A DNA stretch of 64,000 nt, from positions 16,530,660 to 16,594,659 of the forward strand of contig NC_087069.1 in NCBI RefSeq assembly GCF_963678635.1, written 5' to 3'. Made by a program: the position numbers and the translations under genes. Below the pieces are notes generated by a model. That model did not search any database and was not told where the DNA came from. It was given only the letters and a program-made list of their open reading frames with translations. Positions 11,337 through 24,479 of the stretch are shown in pieces. The stretch is from Symsagittifera roscoffensis (lineage: Eukaryota; Xenacoelomorpha; Acoela; Convolutidae). Positions within the stretch are counted from its first letter, which is position 1. Every line of letters starts with the position of its first letter.

Positions 11337-12387
11337 TAAAAATAATTTTGGCTTTATTTGCGTCCAAAGAAGTGTCCCTTTTCGTGCGTAACGTTTTTTC
11401 CTGGTTTGAATACGCGCTTTTCGTGGTCCAGTACTCTTGGAATCTTCTCAGTTTGGTTATTAGCTCTATTTTGTCTCACCTTGAAAATCTATTGTGCCTC
11501 AATGCCAATGCACTGAGAGATTTGATTTCAGTTTCTTCCGTCTTATTTTTTCCAGTTAAGTCCGCCGACAGTACAGTAACCTGGGTCGCGTTTACCATGG
11601 TATCAAAAAAAGTCGTCCATATCGATTTCGTTTTTCGTGATTATCCCGCAATGAAATTTTACTATCCAGTCCCCCTAATAAGTTGGAGGTTCAGTCGTTT
11701 TAAGGATTTTTCTTTTTTTTATCTGCTGGCTGCTAAACAGATAGCAGCTAAAGATTCGTTGCAAAGCGTAATTCCAAGTGTATGTCAGGTAAATTTAGGC
11801 AGAGCTCCACTCTCCTATATAAGCATTATTAAGTGTATCCAGACTTCTAGAAGATAACATGATTAGAAGTACCGGTGGCGAGAGATTGCTGATCATCATA
11901 TCAAACTTTACATAAATTTTATAGACATAAATTGCATCCCTACATAAATTGCATCCCTACGGGCACCGATTGCTTTTTTCCAAAAGAGCCTTCTTCTCTC
12001 ACTTCTAAACTCTCTCGCGTCCACTCGAAGGCAACTTTGCATCAACGAATTGCAGTTTTTGCCATAACATGACATCAGTTCCAATTTCAAATTGAAAGTT
12101 TGACTTTGAAATTGACCATATTAACTCGGAATAAACCATTAGAATTGAATCACTTACAGTTTTTTATTGGGAAAATAATCATTTTTTCGCGTTATTTTTT
12201 TGCTCATTTGCTCAATTTGCTCATTCTGCTCATTGGTAACCAGGAAAGTAGCTTGTAATCTTTTTTCTAACTGGTACAGAGCAGTTTTTGAGCAAAAATT
12301 TTGCAATTAGGGAACATTAGATATAGAAGTAAGTAATCGGCAAAATTCTCTTTGTTTTTTGTAAAGATACACACTTCACCTCAAAAA
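11337..12387. repeat. Repeat unit A, copy 1
   Basis: About 1.05 kb recurring at 19018-20063 with high identity. It includes an internal direct repeat (ACATAAATTGCATCCCTAC twice near 11928-11962) and a run of TGCTCA-type octamers near 12205-12240. The longest open frame, on the plus strand to 11857, is broken in the other copy, so I do not regard it as coding. Confidence 0.85.
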
Positions 12388-14530
12388 TTTCTTTTAAACA
12401 AAAATTATTCTCGTTTTTATCTAAACTCTAACGATCGCAAATTATAAAACACCCGATTTTGAGCACTTTCATATAAGCCCTCTATCTTTTATTCAGAAAC
12501 ATTTGGTCCATATAACTGTTCATGGTAGCAAAAAATATGGAAACAAGTTTCCAAAAAAAAATTGATCCTATCGACATGCCTATTATCTTTTCGGAAATGA
12601 ATTTTTGATTTTCGATACAATTTTACCGTTCCCAAAAACGTTCTGAATAAAAATCTGGATAAAAAATTCATAGAATCTCAATCTGAACACAAATATAACC
12701 TATCCTAATCTTTTCCGTCTTTAAAATTGAAAATATCTATTCATTATCTGAAACTCGGAGAAAAGAAAAATCTCTCCCTAATATCAGTTCAGATATCAAC
12801 CAAAATTATTTTCTTCTACCATTTTTAGTAGTTTCAGATGGAGACATTTGAGACGCAAGACGTTTCAGCCGGCTTAAAGCTAAAAAAAACTTCAGCCAAT
12901 TTTAGTTTGAAACAATTAGAACAATCTAGATTGGCGACAAACACTGATTCATGCCCATTATTCCACTTGTGCCAAGTCTAAGCGCAGTGTTCTCTATTTA
13001 GCGCCTCATGTTCAATGACTTGCAACATGCCATACCTTGAAGCTAACGAGTATTAATTTGAGTTACACTGACTGCTACAACTATAGTGCTATGACAAATG
13101 TCGTGTGGATTGGTGGTTGAAGCACTTGTCTTTTAAAGATGATATTGGTCTCTGGAATCTGGGTAGCTCTGTTTTTCAGAGCTTTAAGAAACCTATGTTT
13201 TGAGCTGTGAGCAAAACCAGATTAAAGATTTTCTGACAGGAATTTTCATGATAATTTTTTATGGATTTCTCGTCAGGGAAAAACGTGTGTTTAGTACGAT
13301 AATCAGCTTTTTCAAAATTATTATTTTTTAAAAAATCATTGCTGCTTTAAGTTTTGATTTAACTATAGTAGGTTTATTGATACTCTTTGTAAGTTTTTTC
13401 TCCAAAAGTAACTTGCTGATCGTCTTTTTAAAAGGCTTTTTGATTTTGATTCAGCCATTTTAGTATAAAAGAAATATCTATTGAGCTTGTGACTTTAGTT
13501 TACGAATCTTGAAGCTGTCAAAACATTGAAAATATTTCCGACCCGTGGTATCGTTACCTAAAATATCGATAAAGTAAATGCTTTTATCCAGGTACAATAA
13601 ATCATTTTCACTCTTCCCCATGTTTTTCATATTGAACAATCTTATTTTTTTATGGCGCATTCAAATCAAGTCGGCTCGCAATCTCTAGACACTTGACAGA
13701 ATAACAACTGTCGGTAATACTCAAAAAGACTGCTCGTATCAGGGCGAATCCCTGAATGTTCCGACTGCCTTTTAAGGTTTATCGAGCAGTATAAATTTTA
13801 AAAATTAAATGAAATAAAAAAAATGAAAACATTTTTTTTTCTAAAATTAGAAATTTTTTTTAAAGAAATCATCTCCCCACACGCCATATTAAGTACAAAA
13901 GGATAGATCTTGCTCCTTGTAACAAATCAATTATGGCAAATAGGCTATTTTCAACCGATTTGGAACGACTTCTAACACGGATTAACTCTCCCGCTTACGC
14001 CTTACTAGCGCGAAATATATCGCGCGTTAATTGTCTCAAATTGGCCAAAAATGGCAATCTTTAAAGCCGCGTAACTTGTCGAAAAATGATCACAGGTGAA
14101 ATATCTTTTCAAATTTAAGCTCAGGACATCAAGACCTTTCGAATAATATAAAAAAAATTCCGTCAAAAATGGCTAGGTAAAAAGTCAAAATTTGTCCGGT
14201 TAAAAAAAAAACCCACCCGAGCAAAAAAATTTCGTTACTTTCGTATCGAAAATTGGAACAAAAACATTGCCAGAAAAACGGACACAAATAAAACAGGACT
14301 GCTCGTATCAAGATGAAGCCCTGAAAGTTCAGACAGCCTTTTAAGGTTAATGGAGCAGTAATAACAAAAACAACATAAAAAAAATTTGATCTACTTAACA
14401 ATCTCCCCTCCCACTATTGTATCTACTAAAAAATCCCCCTCCCCTTTCTTGAAAGGTGGGATTGTTAAGTAGATCCAAAAAATTAAATGGAATAAAATTA
14501 AATTAAAAATTTTTCTAAAATTTGAAAATA
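12388..14530. repeat. Repeat unit B, copy 1
   Basis: A 2,143-bp unit, repeated directly next to it (copy 2) and again at 20064-22200. Its right third (from about 13860) is a C-type module with the 62-bp hairpin at 14298-14359 and a foldback at about 14390-14476. Another 62-bp hairpin (13729-13790) sits just before that. No convincing gene; a conserved minus-strand 60-66 codon frame near 13478-13660 has no known motif. Confidence 0.85.
13729..13790. repeat. 62-bp hairpin module (ACTGCTCG...CGAGCAGT)
   Basis: Outer arms ACTGCTCG/CGAGCAGT close an inner hairpin TCAGGG/CCCTGA and a third small stem CCTT/AAGG, giving a three-way-junction shape. Related copies occur at 14298, 15869, 16437, 17114, 21407, 21977, 22652, 24764 and 60959. 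Outer stem bases vary among copies while the inner stem is best kept. Confidence 0.65.
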
Positions 14531-16665
14531 TTTCTTTTAAACAAAAATTATTCTCGTTTTTATCTAAACTCTAACGATCGCAAATTATAAAACACCCGAT
14601 TTTGAGCACTGTCATATAAGCCCTCTATCTTTTATTCAGAAACATTTGGTCCATATAACTGTTCATGGTAGCAAAAAATATGGAAACAACAAGTTTCCAA
14701 AAAAAAAATTGATCCTATCGACATGCCTATTATCTTTTCGGAAATGAATTTTTGATTTTCGATACAGTTTTACCGTTCCCAAAAACGTTCTGAATAAAAA
14801 TCTGGATAAAAATTTCATAGAATCTCAATCTGAACACAAATATAACCTATCCTAATCTTTTCCGCCTTTAAAATTGAAAATATCTATTCATTATCTGAAA
14901 CTCGGAGAAAAGAAAAATCTGTCCCTAATATCAGTTCAGATATCAACCAAAATTATTTTCTTCTACCATTTTCAGTAGTTTCAGAGGGAGACATTTGAGA
15001 CGTTTCAGCTGTTTTAAAGCTAAAAAAAACTTCAGCCAATTTTACTTTGAAACAATTAGAACAATCTAGATTGGCGACAAACACTGATTCATGCCCATTA
15101 TTCCACTTGTGCCAAGTCTAAGCGCAGTGTTTTCTATTTAGCGCCTCATCTTCAATGACTTGCAACATGTCATACTTTGAAGCTAACGAGTATTAATTTG
15201 AGTTACACTGACTGCTACAACTATAGTGCTATGACAAATGTCGTGTGGATTGGTGGTTGAAGCACTTGTCTTTTAAAGATGATATTGGTTTCTGGAATCA
15301 GGGTAGCTCTGTTTTTCAGAGCTTTAAGAAACTTATGTTTTGAGCTGTGAGCAAAACCAGATTAAAGATTTTCTGACAGGAATTTTCATGATATTATTTT
15401 ATGGATTTCTCGTCAGGGAAAAACGTGTGTTTAGTACGATAATCAGCTTTTTCAAATTTATTATATTTTAAAAAATCATTGCTGCGTTACGTTTTGATTT
15501 AACTATAGTAGGTTTATTGATACTCTTTGTAAGTTTTTTCTCCAAAAGTAACTTGCTGATTGTCTTTTTAAAAGGCTTTTTGATTTTGATTCAGCCATTT
15601 TAGTATAAAAGAAATATCTGTTGAGCTTGTGACTTTAGTTTACGAATCTTGAAGCTGTCAAAATTTTGAAAATATTTCCGACCCGTGGTATCGTTACCTA
15701 AAATATCGATAAAGTAAATGCTTTTATCCAGGTACAATAAATCATTTTCACTCTTCCCCATGTTTTTCATATTGAACAATCTCATTTTTTATGGCGCATT
15801 CAAATCAAGTCGGCTCGCAATCTCTAGACACTTTGACAAAATAACAACTGTCGGTAATACTCAAAAAAATTGCTCGTATCAGGGCGAATCCCTGAATGTT
15901 CCGACTGCCTTTTAAGGTTTATCGAGCAGTATTAATTTTAAAAATTAATTGAAATGAAAAAAATGAAAACATTTTTTTTTCTAAAATTAGAAATTTTTTT
16001 AAAGAAAATCATCACCCCACACGCCATATTAAGCACAAAAGGATAGATTTTGCTCCTTGTAACAAATCAATTCTGGCAAATAGGCTATTTTCAACCGATT
16101 TGGAACGACTTCTAACACGGATTAACTCTCCCGCTTACGCCTTACTAGCGCGAAATATATCGCGCGTTAATTGTCTCAAATTGGCCAAAAATGGCAATCT
16201 TTAAAGCCGCGTAACTTGTCGAAAAATGATCACAGGTGAAATATCTTTTCAAATTTAAGCTCAGGACATCAAGACCTTTCGAATAATATAAAAAAAATTC
16301 CGTCAAAAATGGCTAGGTAAAAAGTCAAAATTTGTCCGGTTAAAAAAAAACCCACCCGAGCAAAAAAATTTCGTTACTTTCGTATCGAAAATTGGAACAA
16401 AAACATTGCCAGAAAAACGGACACAAATAAAACAGGACTGCTCGTATCAAGATGAAGCCCTGAAAGTTCAGACAGCCTTTTAAGGTTAATGGAGCAGTAA
16501 TAACAAAAACAACATAAAAAAAAATTGATCTACTTAACAATCTCCCCTCCCACTATTGTATCTACTAAAGAATCGCCCTCCCCCTTTCTTGAAAGGTGGG
16601 AATGTTAAGTAGATCCAAAAAATTAAATGGAATAAAATTAAATTAAAAACTTTTCTAAAATTTGA
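14531..16665. repeat. Repeat unit B, copy 2 (tandem)
   Basis: Direct tandem copy of 12388-14530 with small indels and substitutions (for example a 10-bp deletion near 15001 relative to the GACGCAAGACG stretch at 12851). It contains hairpins at 15869-15930 and 16437-16498 and a foldback at about 16527-16617. Confidence 0.85.
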
Positions 16666-17300
16666 AAATTTTTCTTTGAAAATCATCACCCCACACGCCA
16701 TATAAACTACAAAAAAAAATAGATTTTGCTCCTTGTAACAAATCAATTATGGCAAATAGGCTATTTTCAACCAATTTGGAACGATTTCTAAGACGGATTA
16801 ACACTCCCGCTTTCGCCTTAATAGCGGGAAATATATCGCGCGTTAATTGTCCCAAATTGTCCATAAATGGCAATCTTTAAAGCCCCGTAACTTTACAATA
16901 AATAATCACAGGTGAAATATCTTTTCAAATTTGAACTCAGGACAACGAGACCTTTCGAATAACATTCAGAAAATTCCGTCAAAAATGGCCAGTTAAGAAG
17001 TCAAAATGTGTCCGGTTAAAAAAAACCCACCCCGAGCAAAAATGTTCCGTTACTTTCGTATCAAAAGTCGGAACAAAAACATTGACAGAAAAACGGACGC
17101 AAATACCAACAAGACTGCTCGTATCAGGGTGAAGCCCTGAAAGTTCCGACTGCCTTTTGAGGTTTATGGAGAAGTAATAAACTAAAAAACCAAAAAAAAT
17201 TGGATCTACTTAACAATCTCCCCTCCCCCTATTGTATCTACTAAAGAATCCCCCCTTTCTTGAAAGGGGGGGGGGGTTGTTAAGTAGATCCAAAACATTG
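16666..17300. repeat. Repeat unit C, free copy
   Basis: About 620 bp starting AAAATCATCACCCCACACGCC, with the hairpin at 17114-17175 and ending in a foldback (GGATCTACTTAACAATC ... TTGTTAAGTAGATCC, 17210-17291) whose arms include runs of C and G. C modules also form the right third of each B unit, so B plus C make a higher-order array. Confidence 0.8.
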
Positions 17301-17334
17301 GATTTTCACGACTTCAAAAGAACTTATGAAGTCG

Positions 17335-17830
17335 TGAAAATCCAAAAGAACTTGGATGATAGAGTTTTTAATCTCGGTTACATTGGCAATTAAAATTTTA
17401 GATATTTCAAACGCCATTAAGGGGCGGTTATTCAGTTACTTTTGGCAGAAGTCTTTGCAAACTATGTAGGGAGACCAATTGTTTCCTATTTCGATGCGCA
17501 TTTGATTCGTCTTTTGTCTTAATTTTTCGACCTGGCGGAGTAATTCTAGCACTGCTTATTTGATTACCTAGCTGTTGGTAACTAGCTTTCGCATATTCGC
17601 ATTTTCGGAGTTTCATCGAAGCACACCCTACGTCAAACTCCTTCAACATTTACACTATCAGTGCCATATGTTTCATAGTTGTTAATTTCGAAAAAACAAG
17701 AATATCGTCCATGAAAACTTGTGCTTGCGGCACTTCTGTTGTAAGATTGTAGATAACCTTCTCGAACTTCGCGAGCATCGTAGTCAGTTCAAAAAAAGCG
17801 TTCTTGAAGTCTGAAAATTAACACTCTTCA
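17335..17830 (-). pseudogene. Ty3/Gypsy reverse transcriptase fragment (unit D, copy 1)
   Basis: Minus-strand translation shows the Gypsy RT core in broken form: QVFMDDILVFSKL (catalytic YxDD-type box), KLRKCEYAKASYQQLG and ISSARITPPGRKI. The open part from 17649 to 17428 is 73 codons. A closely similar copy lies at 23925-24420, so the fragment was duplicated with the surrounding block. Confidence 0.8.
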
Positions 17831-19017
17831 ATGATTTTTGTTTCTAGAGCTAATTATCCTTATACATACGTAAAATTAAAAGGTGTAAAATAAGGTTTAT
17901 TTTCTTGTTCTAGTGTGAATACTATTGAGGACACAAAAATTTATCCTAACACTCTTCAAGTTTAGTGATGTGTCACTCTTAAATTAGGAGCGTGATTTCA
18001 GGTCTACCTTATTTTGTAGACTTATGTGCATCCTACTGTCTTTTTGTTGCAACGGTTTATTAAGTCAACGAATTCTGCACTACCTTGGCGACCTATTAGT
18101 GATTACAAATGCGACCTGATATTGAAAATAACTTGAGAACAACTTGACTGCCATTCATCCAGCCCGTGCTCTTCCTCACGGCTCGCATCTCCTTTTGCCC
18201 CGTCATCACTCGATCCCTTTGCAATAGTTTCAAACCCACAGATCCCATTTGGTCGCGCCCCATGATTGACAGGTGATGCTCTGCGATGATCGATATCTTC
18301 TACTGCAGGGACCACTGATTGGGTTCAATTGTGACTTCTGCTTTTCCAATTCCATGGATTCTGTTGTTGTTAGAAACTGGAAGCAAATGAAAATTTGCCT
18401 TGCCGATGACGTTTTTCAACTCTGGCAGTTTGAAATCAGTTATGAGGACTAAATTTTGCCAGAACAAGCGTTTATAATCTTGAATTTGTCACGCTTTGTT
18501 AAAGTTTTCTCGCTATTACCATATACTCACTTGATCCCGTAGACGAATCGTAATCCCCTTAATTTCGTGGTTCACTCATCCGACCGACTGGAACGTGCAA
18601 ATTCTTTTATGCATTGCACGTTCCATTTTCGCTGGGCACACGTTGATGTTGTCTGCATTGAAATTAGGCGCGTCGCAATTGGATTATTACTGTATTTTTA
18701 TTCCCACAATCCGATTCAGCGTCCAATTCTCCCTCGGTTTCGGAAGTAACCTGTTTACCGTCTGATATTTTCTACCGGCTCTTGCTTTATACTTTATGTT
18801 AGACGCCGTTGACGCTTGTTTTCTTGCATAGGGTTTATAGACCCGATCGCCTCGATCATACGAAAGCAATCCGGTAAACTTCTGGCGCTTTAGTCGATCG
18901 TGAAAGTTCACGATGGGAATCCGATTCTCTCATGTTGATAATAGGTACTTCACAGTTTCCGCCTCGTTTGTAAAATTGCATCGTCCCGTAAGTGCACTTA
19001 GTTCTGCATGAAATTTC
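17831..19017. other. Spacer with possible Gypsy-derived fragments
   Basis: No intact gene. The minus-strand frame 18687-18911 (FHDRLKRQKFTG, GDRVYKPYARK, IKYKARAGRKYQ) resembles the tail of a Gypsy integrase, but it lies on the wrong side of the RT fragment for an intact element, so it is a rearranged or unrelated scrap. Confidence 0.35.
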
Positions 19018-20063
19018 AAAAACCTTTTATTTTGGCTTTGTTTGCGTTCAAAGAAGTGTCCTTTTTCATGCGTAACTTTTTTTCCTTGTTTGAATACGCG
19101 TTATTTGTGGTCCAGAACTCTGGGAATCTTCTCAGTTTGGTTATTAGCTCCTTTTGAAAATCCTTTGTGCCTCAACGCCAGTGCTTTGATAGAAATTCGA
19201 TTTGAGTTTCTTCCGTCATATTTTTTCCAGTTAAGTCCAGCGACACTACAGTAACCTGGGAGGGGTTTACCATGGCAACAAAAAATCGTTCATATCGATT
19301 TCGTTTTTCGTGATTATCCCCCAATGAAATTTTACTATCCAGTCTCCCCAATAAGTTGGAGGTTCAATTGTCTTAAGGATTTTTCCTTTTTTTATCTGCT
19401 GGCTGCTAAACACAGATAGCAGCTAAAGGTTCGTTGCAAAGCGTAATTCCAAGTGTATGTCAGGTAAATTTAGGCAGAGCTCCACTCTCCTATATAAGCA
19501 TTATTAAGTGTATCCAGACTTCTAGAAGATAACATGATTAGAAGTACCGGTGGCGAGAGTTTGCAGATCATCATAGCAAACTTTATATAAAATTCATAGA
19601 CATAAATTGCATCCCTACATAAATTGCATCCCTACGGGCACCGATTGCTTTTTTCCAAAAGAGCCTTCTTCTCTCACTTCTAAACTCTCTCGCGTCCACT
19701 CGAAGGCAACTTTGCATCAATGAATTGCAGTTTTTTGCCATAACATGACATCAGTTTCAATTTCAAATTGAAAGTTTGACTTTGAAATTGACCATATTAA
19801 CTCGGAATAAGCCATTAGAATTGAATCACTTACAGTTTTTTATTGGGAAAATATTCATTTTTTCTCATTATTTTTTTGCTCATTTGCTCAATTTGCTCAT
19901 TCTGCTCATTGGTAACCAGGAAAGTAGCTTGCAATCTTTTTTCTAACTGGTACAGAGCAGTTTTTTGAGCAAAAATTTTGCAATTAGGGAACATTAGATA
20001 TAAAGTAAATAATCGGCAAAATTGTTTTTGTTTTTTGTAAAGATACACCCGTCACCTCAAAAA
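19018..20063. repeat. Repeat unit A, copy 2
   Basis: Matches 11337-12387 over its full length, including the ATAAATTGCATCCCTAC duplication and the TGCTCA octamers, with scattered substitutions and indels that break the long plus-strand frame of copy 1. Confidence 0.85.
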
Positions 20064-22200
20064 TTTCTTTTAAACAAAAGTTATTCTCGTTTTTCTCTAA
20101 ACTCTAACGATCACAAATTATAAAACACCCGATTTTGAGCAGTGTCATATAAGCCCTCTATCTTTTATTCAGAAACATTTGGTCCATATAACTGTTCATG
20201 GTATCAAAAAATATGGGAACAACAAGTTTCCAAAAAAAAATTGATCCTATCGATATGCCTATTATCTTTTCGGAAATTAATTTTTGATTTTTGATACATT
20301 TTTACCGTTCCCAAAAACGTTCTGAATAAAAATCTGGATAAAAATTTCATAGAATCTCAATCTGAACACAAATATAACCTTTCCTAATCTTTTCCGCCTT
20401 TAAAATTGAAAATATTATTCATTATCTGAAACTCGGAGAAAAGAAAAATCTGTCCCTAATATCAATTCAGATATCAACCAAAATTATTTTCTTCTACCAT
20501 TTTCAGTAGTTTCAGAGGGAGACATTTGAGACGCAAGACGTTTCAGCCGGCTTAAAGCTAAAAAAAACTTCAGCCAATTTTAGTTTGAAACAATTAGAAC
20601 AATCTAGATTGGCGACAAACACTGATTCATGCCCATTATTCCACTTGTGCCAGTTCTAATCGCAGTGTTCTCTATTTAGCGCCTCATGTTCAATGGCTTG
20701 CAACATGCCATACTTTGAAGCTAACGAGTATTAATTTGAGTTACACTGACTGCTACAACTATAGTGCTATGACAAATGTCGTGTGGATTGGTGGTTGAAG
20801 CACTTGTCTTTTAAAGATGATATTGGTTTCTGGAATCTGGGTAGCTCTGTTTTTCAGAGCTTTATGAAACCTATGTTTTGAGCTGTGAGCAAAACCAGAT
20901 TAAAGATTTTCTGACAGGAATTTTCATGATAATATTTTATGGATTTCTCGTCAGGGAAAAACGTGTGTTTAGTACGATAATCAGCTTTTTCAAATTTATT
21001 ATATTTTAGAAAATCATTGCTGCGTTACGTTTTGATTTAACTATAGTAGGTTTATTGATACTCTTTGTAAGTTTTTTCTCCAAAAGTAACTTGCTGATCG
21101 TCTTTTTAAAAGGCTTTTTAATTTTGATTCAGCCATTTTAGTATAAAAGAAATATCTGTTGAGCTTGTGACTTTAGTTTACGAATCTTGAAGTTGTCAAA
21201 ACATTGAAAACATTTCCGACCCGTGGTATCGTTACCTAAAATATCGATAAAGTAAATGCTTTTATCCAGGTACAATAAATCATTTTCACTCTTCCACATG
21301 TTTTTCATATTGAACAATCTCATTTTTTTATGGCGCATTCAAATCAAGTCGGCTCGCAATCTCTAGACTTTTTGACAAAATAACAACTGTCGGTAATACC
21401 AAAAAAACTGCTCGTATCAGGGCGAATCCCTAAATGTTCCGACTGCTTTTTAAGGTTTATCGAGCAGTATTAATTTTAAAAATTAAATGAAATAAAAAAA
21501 ATGAAAACATTTTTTTTTCTAAAATTAGAAATTTTTTAAAGAAAATCATCTCCCCACACGCAATATTAAGTACGAAAGGATAGATTTGGCTCCTTGCAAC
21601 AAATCAATTATGGCAAATAGGCTATTTTCAACCGATTTGGATCGACTTCTAACACGATTTAACTCTCCCGCTTACGCCTTAAAAGCGCGAAATATATCGC
21701 GCGTTAATTGTCTCAAATTGGCCAAAAATGGCAATCTTTAAAGCCCCGTAACTTCACGAAAAATGATCACAGGTAAAATACCTTTTCAAATTTAAGCTCA
21801 GGACAACAAGACCTTTCGAATAATATAAAAAAAATTCCGTCAAAAATGGCTAGTTAAAAAGTCAAAATTTGTCCGGTTAAAAAAAAAACCCACCAAGAGC
21901 AAAAAATTTTCGTTACTTTCGTATCAAAAATCGGAACAAAAACATTGACAGAAAAACGGTCACAAATACCAACAGAACTATTCGTATCAGGATGAAGCCC
22001 TGAAAGTTCAGACAGCCTTTTAAGGTTAATGGAGCAGTAATAACAAAAACAAAATAAAAAAAATTTGATCTACTTAACAATCTCCCCTCCCACTATTATA
22101 TCTACTAAAGAATCCCCCTCCCCCTTTCTTGAAAGGTGGGATTGTTAAATAGATCCAAAAAATTAAATGGAATAAAATTAAATTAAAAACTTTTCTAAAA
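20064..22200. repeat. Repeat unit B, copy 3
   Basis: Third copy of the 2.14-kb unit, in the same order after A as in the first block. Hairpins at 21407-21468 and 21977-22038 and a foldback near 22067-22157. The first hairpin retains its 8-bp outer stem. Confidence 0.85.
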
Positions 22201-22830
22201 ATTGAAAATTTTTCTTTGAAAATCATCACCCCACACGCCATATAAACTACAAAACAATAGATTTTGCTCCTTGTAACAAATCAATTATGGCAAATAGGCT
22301 ATTTTCAACCAATTTGGAACAAGTTCTAAGACGGATTAACTCTCCCGCTTTCGCCTTAATAGCGCGAAATATATCGCGCGTTAATTGTCCCAAATTGTCC
22401 AAAAATGGCAATCTTTAAAGCCCCGTAACTTTACAATAAATAATCACAGGTGAAATATCTTTTCAATTTTGAGCTCAGGACAACAAGACCTTTCGAATAA
22501 CACTTAAAAAATTTCTTCAAAAATGGCCAGTTAAAAAGTCAAAATATGTCCGGTTAAAAAAAACCCAGCCCGAGCAAAAATGTTCCGTTACTTTCGTTTC
22601 AAAAGTCGGAACAAAAACATTGACAGAAAAACGGACACAAATACCAACAAGACTGCTCGTATCAGGGCGAAGCCCTGAAATTTCCGACTGCCTTTTGAGG
22701 TTTATGAAGAAGTAATAAATTAAAAACCAAAAAAAATTGGATCTACTTAAGAATCTCCCCTCCCCCTATTGTATCTACTAAAGAATCCCCCCTTTCTTGA
22801 AAGGGGGGGGGGGTTGTTAAGTAGATCCAA
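22201..22830. repeat. Repeat unit C, second free copy
   Basis: Follows B copy 3 exactly as C follows B copy 2. Hairpin at 22652-22713 and foldback at about 22738-22827 with a run of twelve G. The same A-B-C order shows that the whole block was duplicated. Confidence 0.8.
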
Positions 22831-23924
22831 AAAATTGGGTTTTCACGACTTCAAAAGAACTTATGAACACACATTTGAGTATGCCTTACTTCTTGACTTT
22901 CAATTGAAAGTACGGTTCATTCAAAAAATGTCACTAACGTTTCGAAAAAGATTTGAAATGGTGTAAACATAAAAAAAGAAAAAAACTTGATATTTTTGCT
23001 GACAACAGAAAAATTAATTTTTAGGACATTTTTCCTAAAACCAACAACAAACGTTGTATTAGTTGTATAATGTTTCACTGTCAGAGCTTTTTTTATGAGA
23101 TTTGTAAGCTGTAATGCAAAAATTTCAAACAAATAAAAAAAGTTTAAAAGGAACTGTTTTTAGTTAATTTGAGCGAGGGGTCTCTCCTACTGTTTTCTCA
23201 TTCCACAATAAATTAACAAAAAAACTAATTCTAAATAAGTTTTTAGCATCCTTAAATGAAAAAAGCGCCGCGTTTTGCAATTAGAACCTAGAGTGTTTTG
23301 TCAGTTTTATAACGGTTTAATTTTCCTTTCGTCAGAAATCTGTATCTAATACAAAGAAAATGCTTTTCTGGGCCACAGGGACTGTTTTTGCCAGTTTTTT
23401 CTTAAAATCCAGTTAGCTTCAGAGCCAACTTGAAGTTATTTTTGACTTTTGTTTACTTTGATTTCACCATAATTTTGCATTACAAGTTTTGAATTGCACG
23501 GAATAAACATAGTATTTTTTGAAACATTATGACAGGTGAATATTTTGCTCATAATCTGGTTATATGTTGATCATAAGCATATGTTTTAAGGTTTTGCGTG
23601 GCAACCGATGCGTGCCTTCACTGAAAACATTCTGGACAATCTGAACTCGGGGGACAATTTTTGATAAGATTTCAAAAGTGGAGCAACGTTTTTTCAATAA
23701 AGTTCAATTATCAAAGAATCGTTTCATAAAAATTGGAAAAAATGTCTCAGTAGAACTTTGAAACTTTTTCTAAAAAAGGACTTGATTGGTTCAAAGTAAT
23801 TTTAAAAAGGTTTTTCAATTCTTAGTTTGAAAAAGCATAATTTTTTGTTCAACGCACAAGATAATTCTTTCCATTCTAAGAGAGTGAAAATTCTAAATGT
23901 GGCTTAACATATTCAGCAAAAACT
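22831..23924. other. AT-rich spacer, nothing recognised
   Basis: About 1.1 kb between C and D that is absent from the corresponding place in the first block (where C and D are about 50 bp apart). Probably an insertion in this copy or a deletion in the other; I see no terminal repeats that would name it. Confidence 0.5.
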
Positions 23925-24420
23925 GTGGATGATAGAGTTTTTAATCTCGGTTACATTGGCAATTAAAATTTTAGATATTTCAAACGCCATTAAGGGGCGG
24001 TTATTCAGTTACTTTTGGCAGAAGTCTTTGCAAACTATGTAGGGAGACCAATTGTTTCCTATTTCGAGGCGCATTTGATTCGTCTTTTGTCTTAATTTTT
24101 CGACCTGGCGGAGTAATTCTAGCACTGCTTATTTGATTACCTAGCTGTTGGTAACTAGCTTTCGCAAATTCGCATTTTCGGAGTTTCATAGAAGCACTCC
24201 CTACGTCAAACTTCTTCAACATTTGCACTATCAGTGCCATATGTTTCATAGTTGTTAATTTCGAAAAAACAAGAATATCGTCCATGAAAACTTGTGCTTG
24301 CCGCACTTCTGTTGTAAGATTGTTGATAACCTTCTCGAACTTCGCGTATGTCAGTTCAAAAAAGTAGTCAGTTCGTAGTCAGTTCAAAAAAAGCGTTCTT
24401 GAAGTCTGAAAAATAACACT
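23925..24420 (-). pseudogene. Ty3/Gypsy reverse transcriptase fragment (unit D, copy 2)
   Basis: The same fragment as 17335-17830, here with a longer open frame (24306-24001, 101 codons) covering RQAQVFMDDILVFSKL, KLRKCEFAKASYQQLG and ARITPPGRK. A short duplication (AGTCAGTTC...AAAAA) at about 24350-24390 has scrambled the upstream end. Confidence 0.8.
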
Positions 24421-24479
24421 CTTCAATGATTTTTGTTTCTAGAGCTAGTTATCCATATACATACGTAAAATTAAAAGGT

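Noticed and set aside
11285-11857. 190-codon plus-strand open frame across the LTR end and repeat unit A
   Set aside because: The corresponding part of the second A copy (19042-19300) has frameshifts and stops, and the translation shows only hydrophobic low-complexity sequence without a motif.
13478-13660. Conserved 60-66 codon frame in all B units
   Set aside because: Conservation is that of the whole recent repeat; no motif, no neighbouring gene and no sign of frame-specific constraint.
13729-13790. Hammerhead ribozyme
   Set aside because: The three-stem shape suggested it, but neither strand has the CTGANGA and GAAA core in the needed places.
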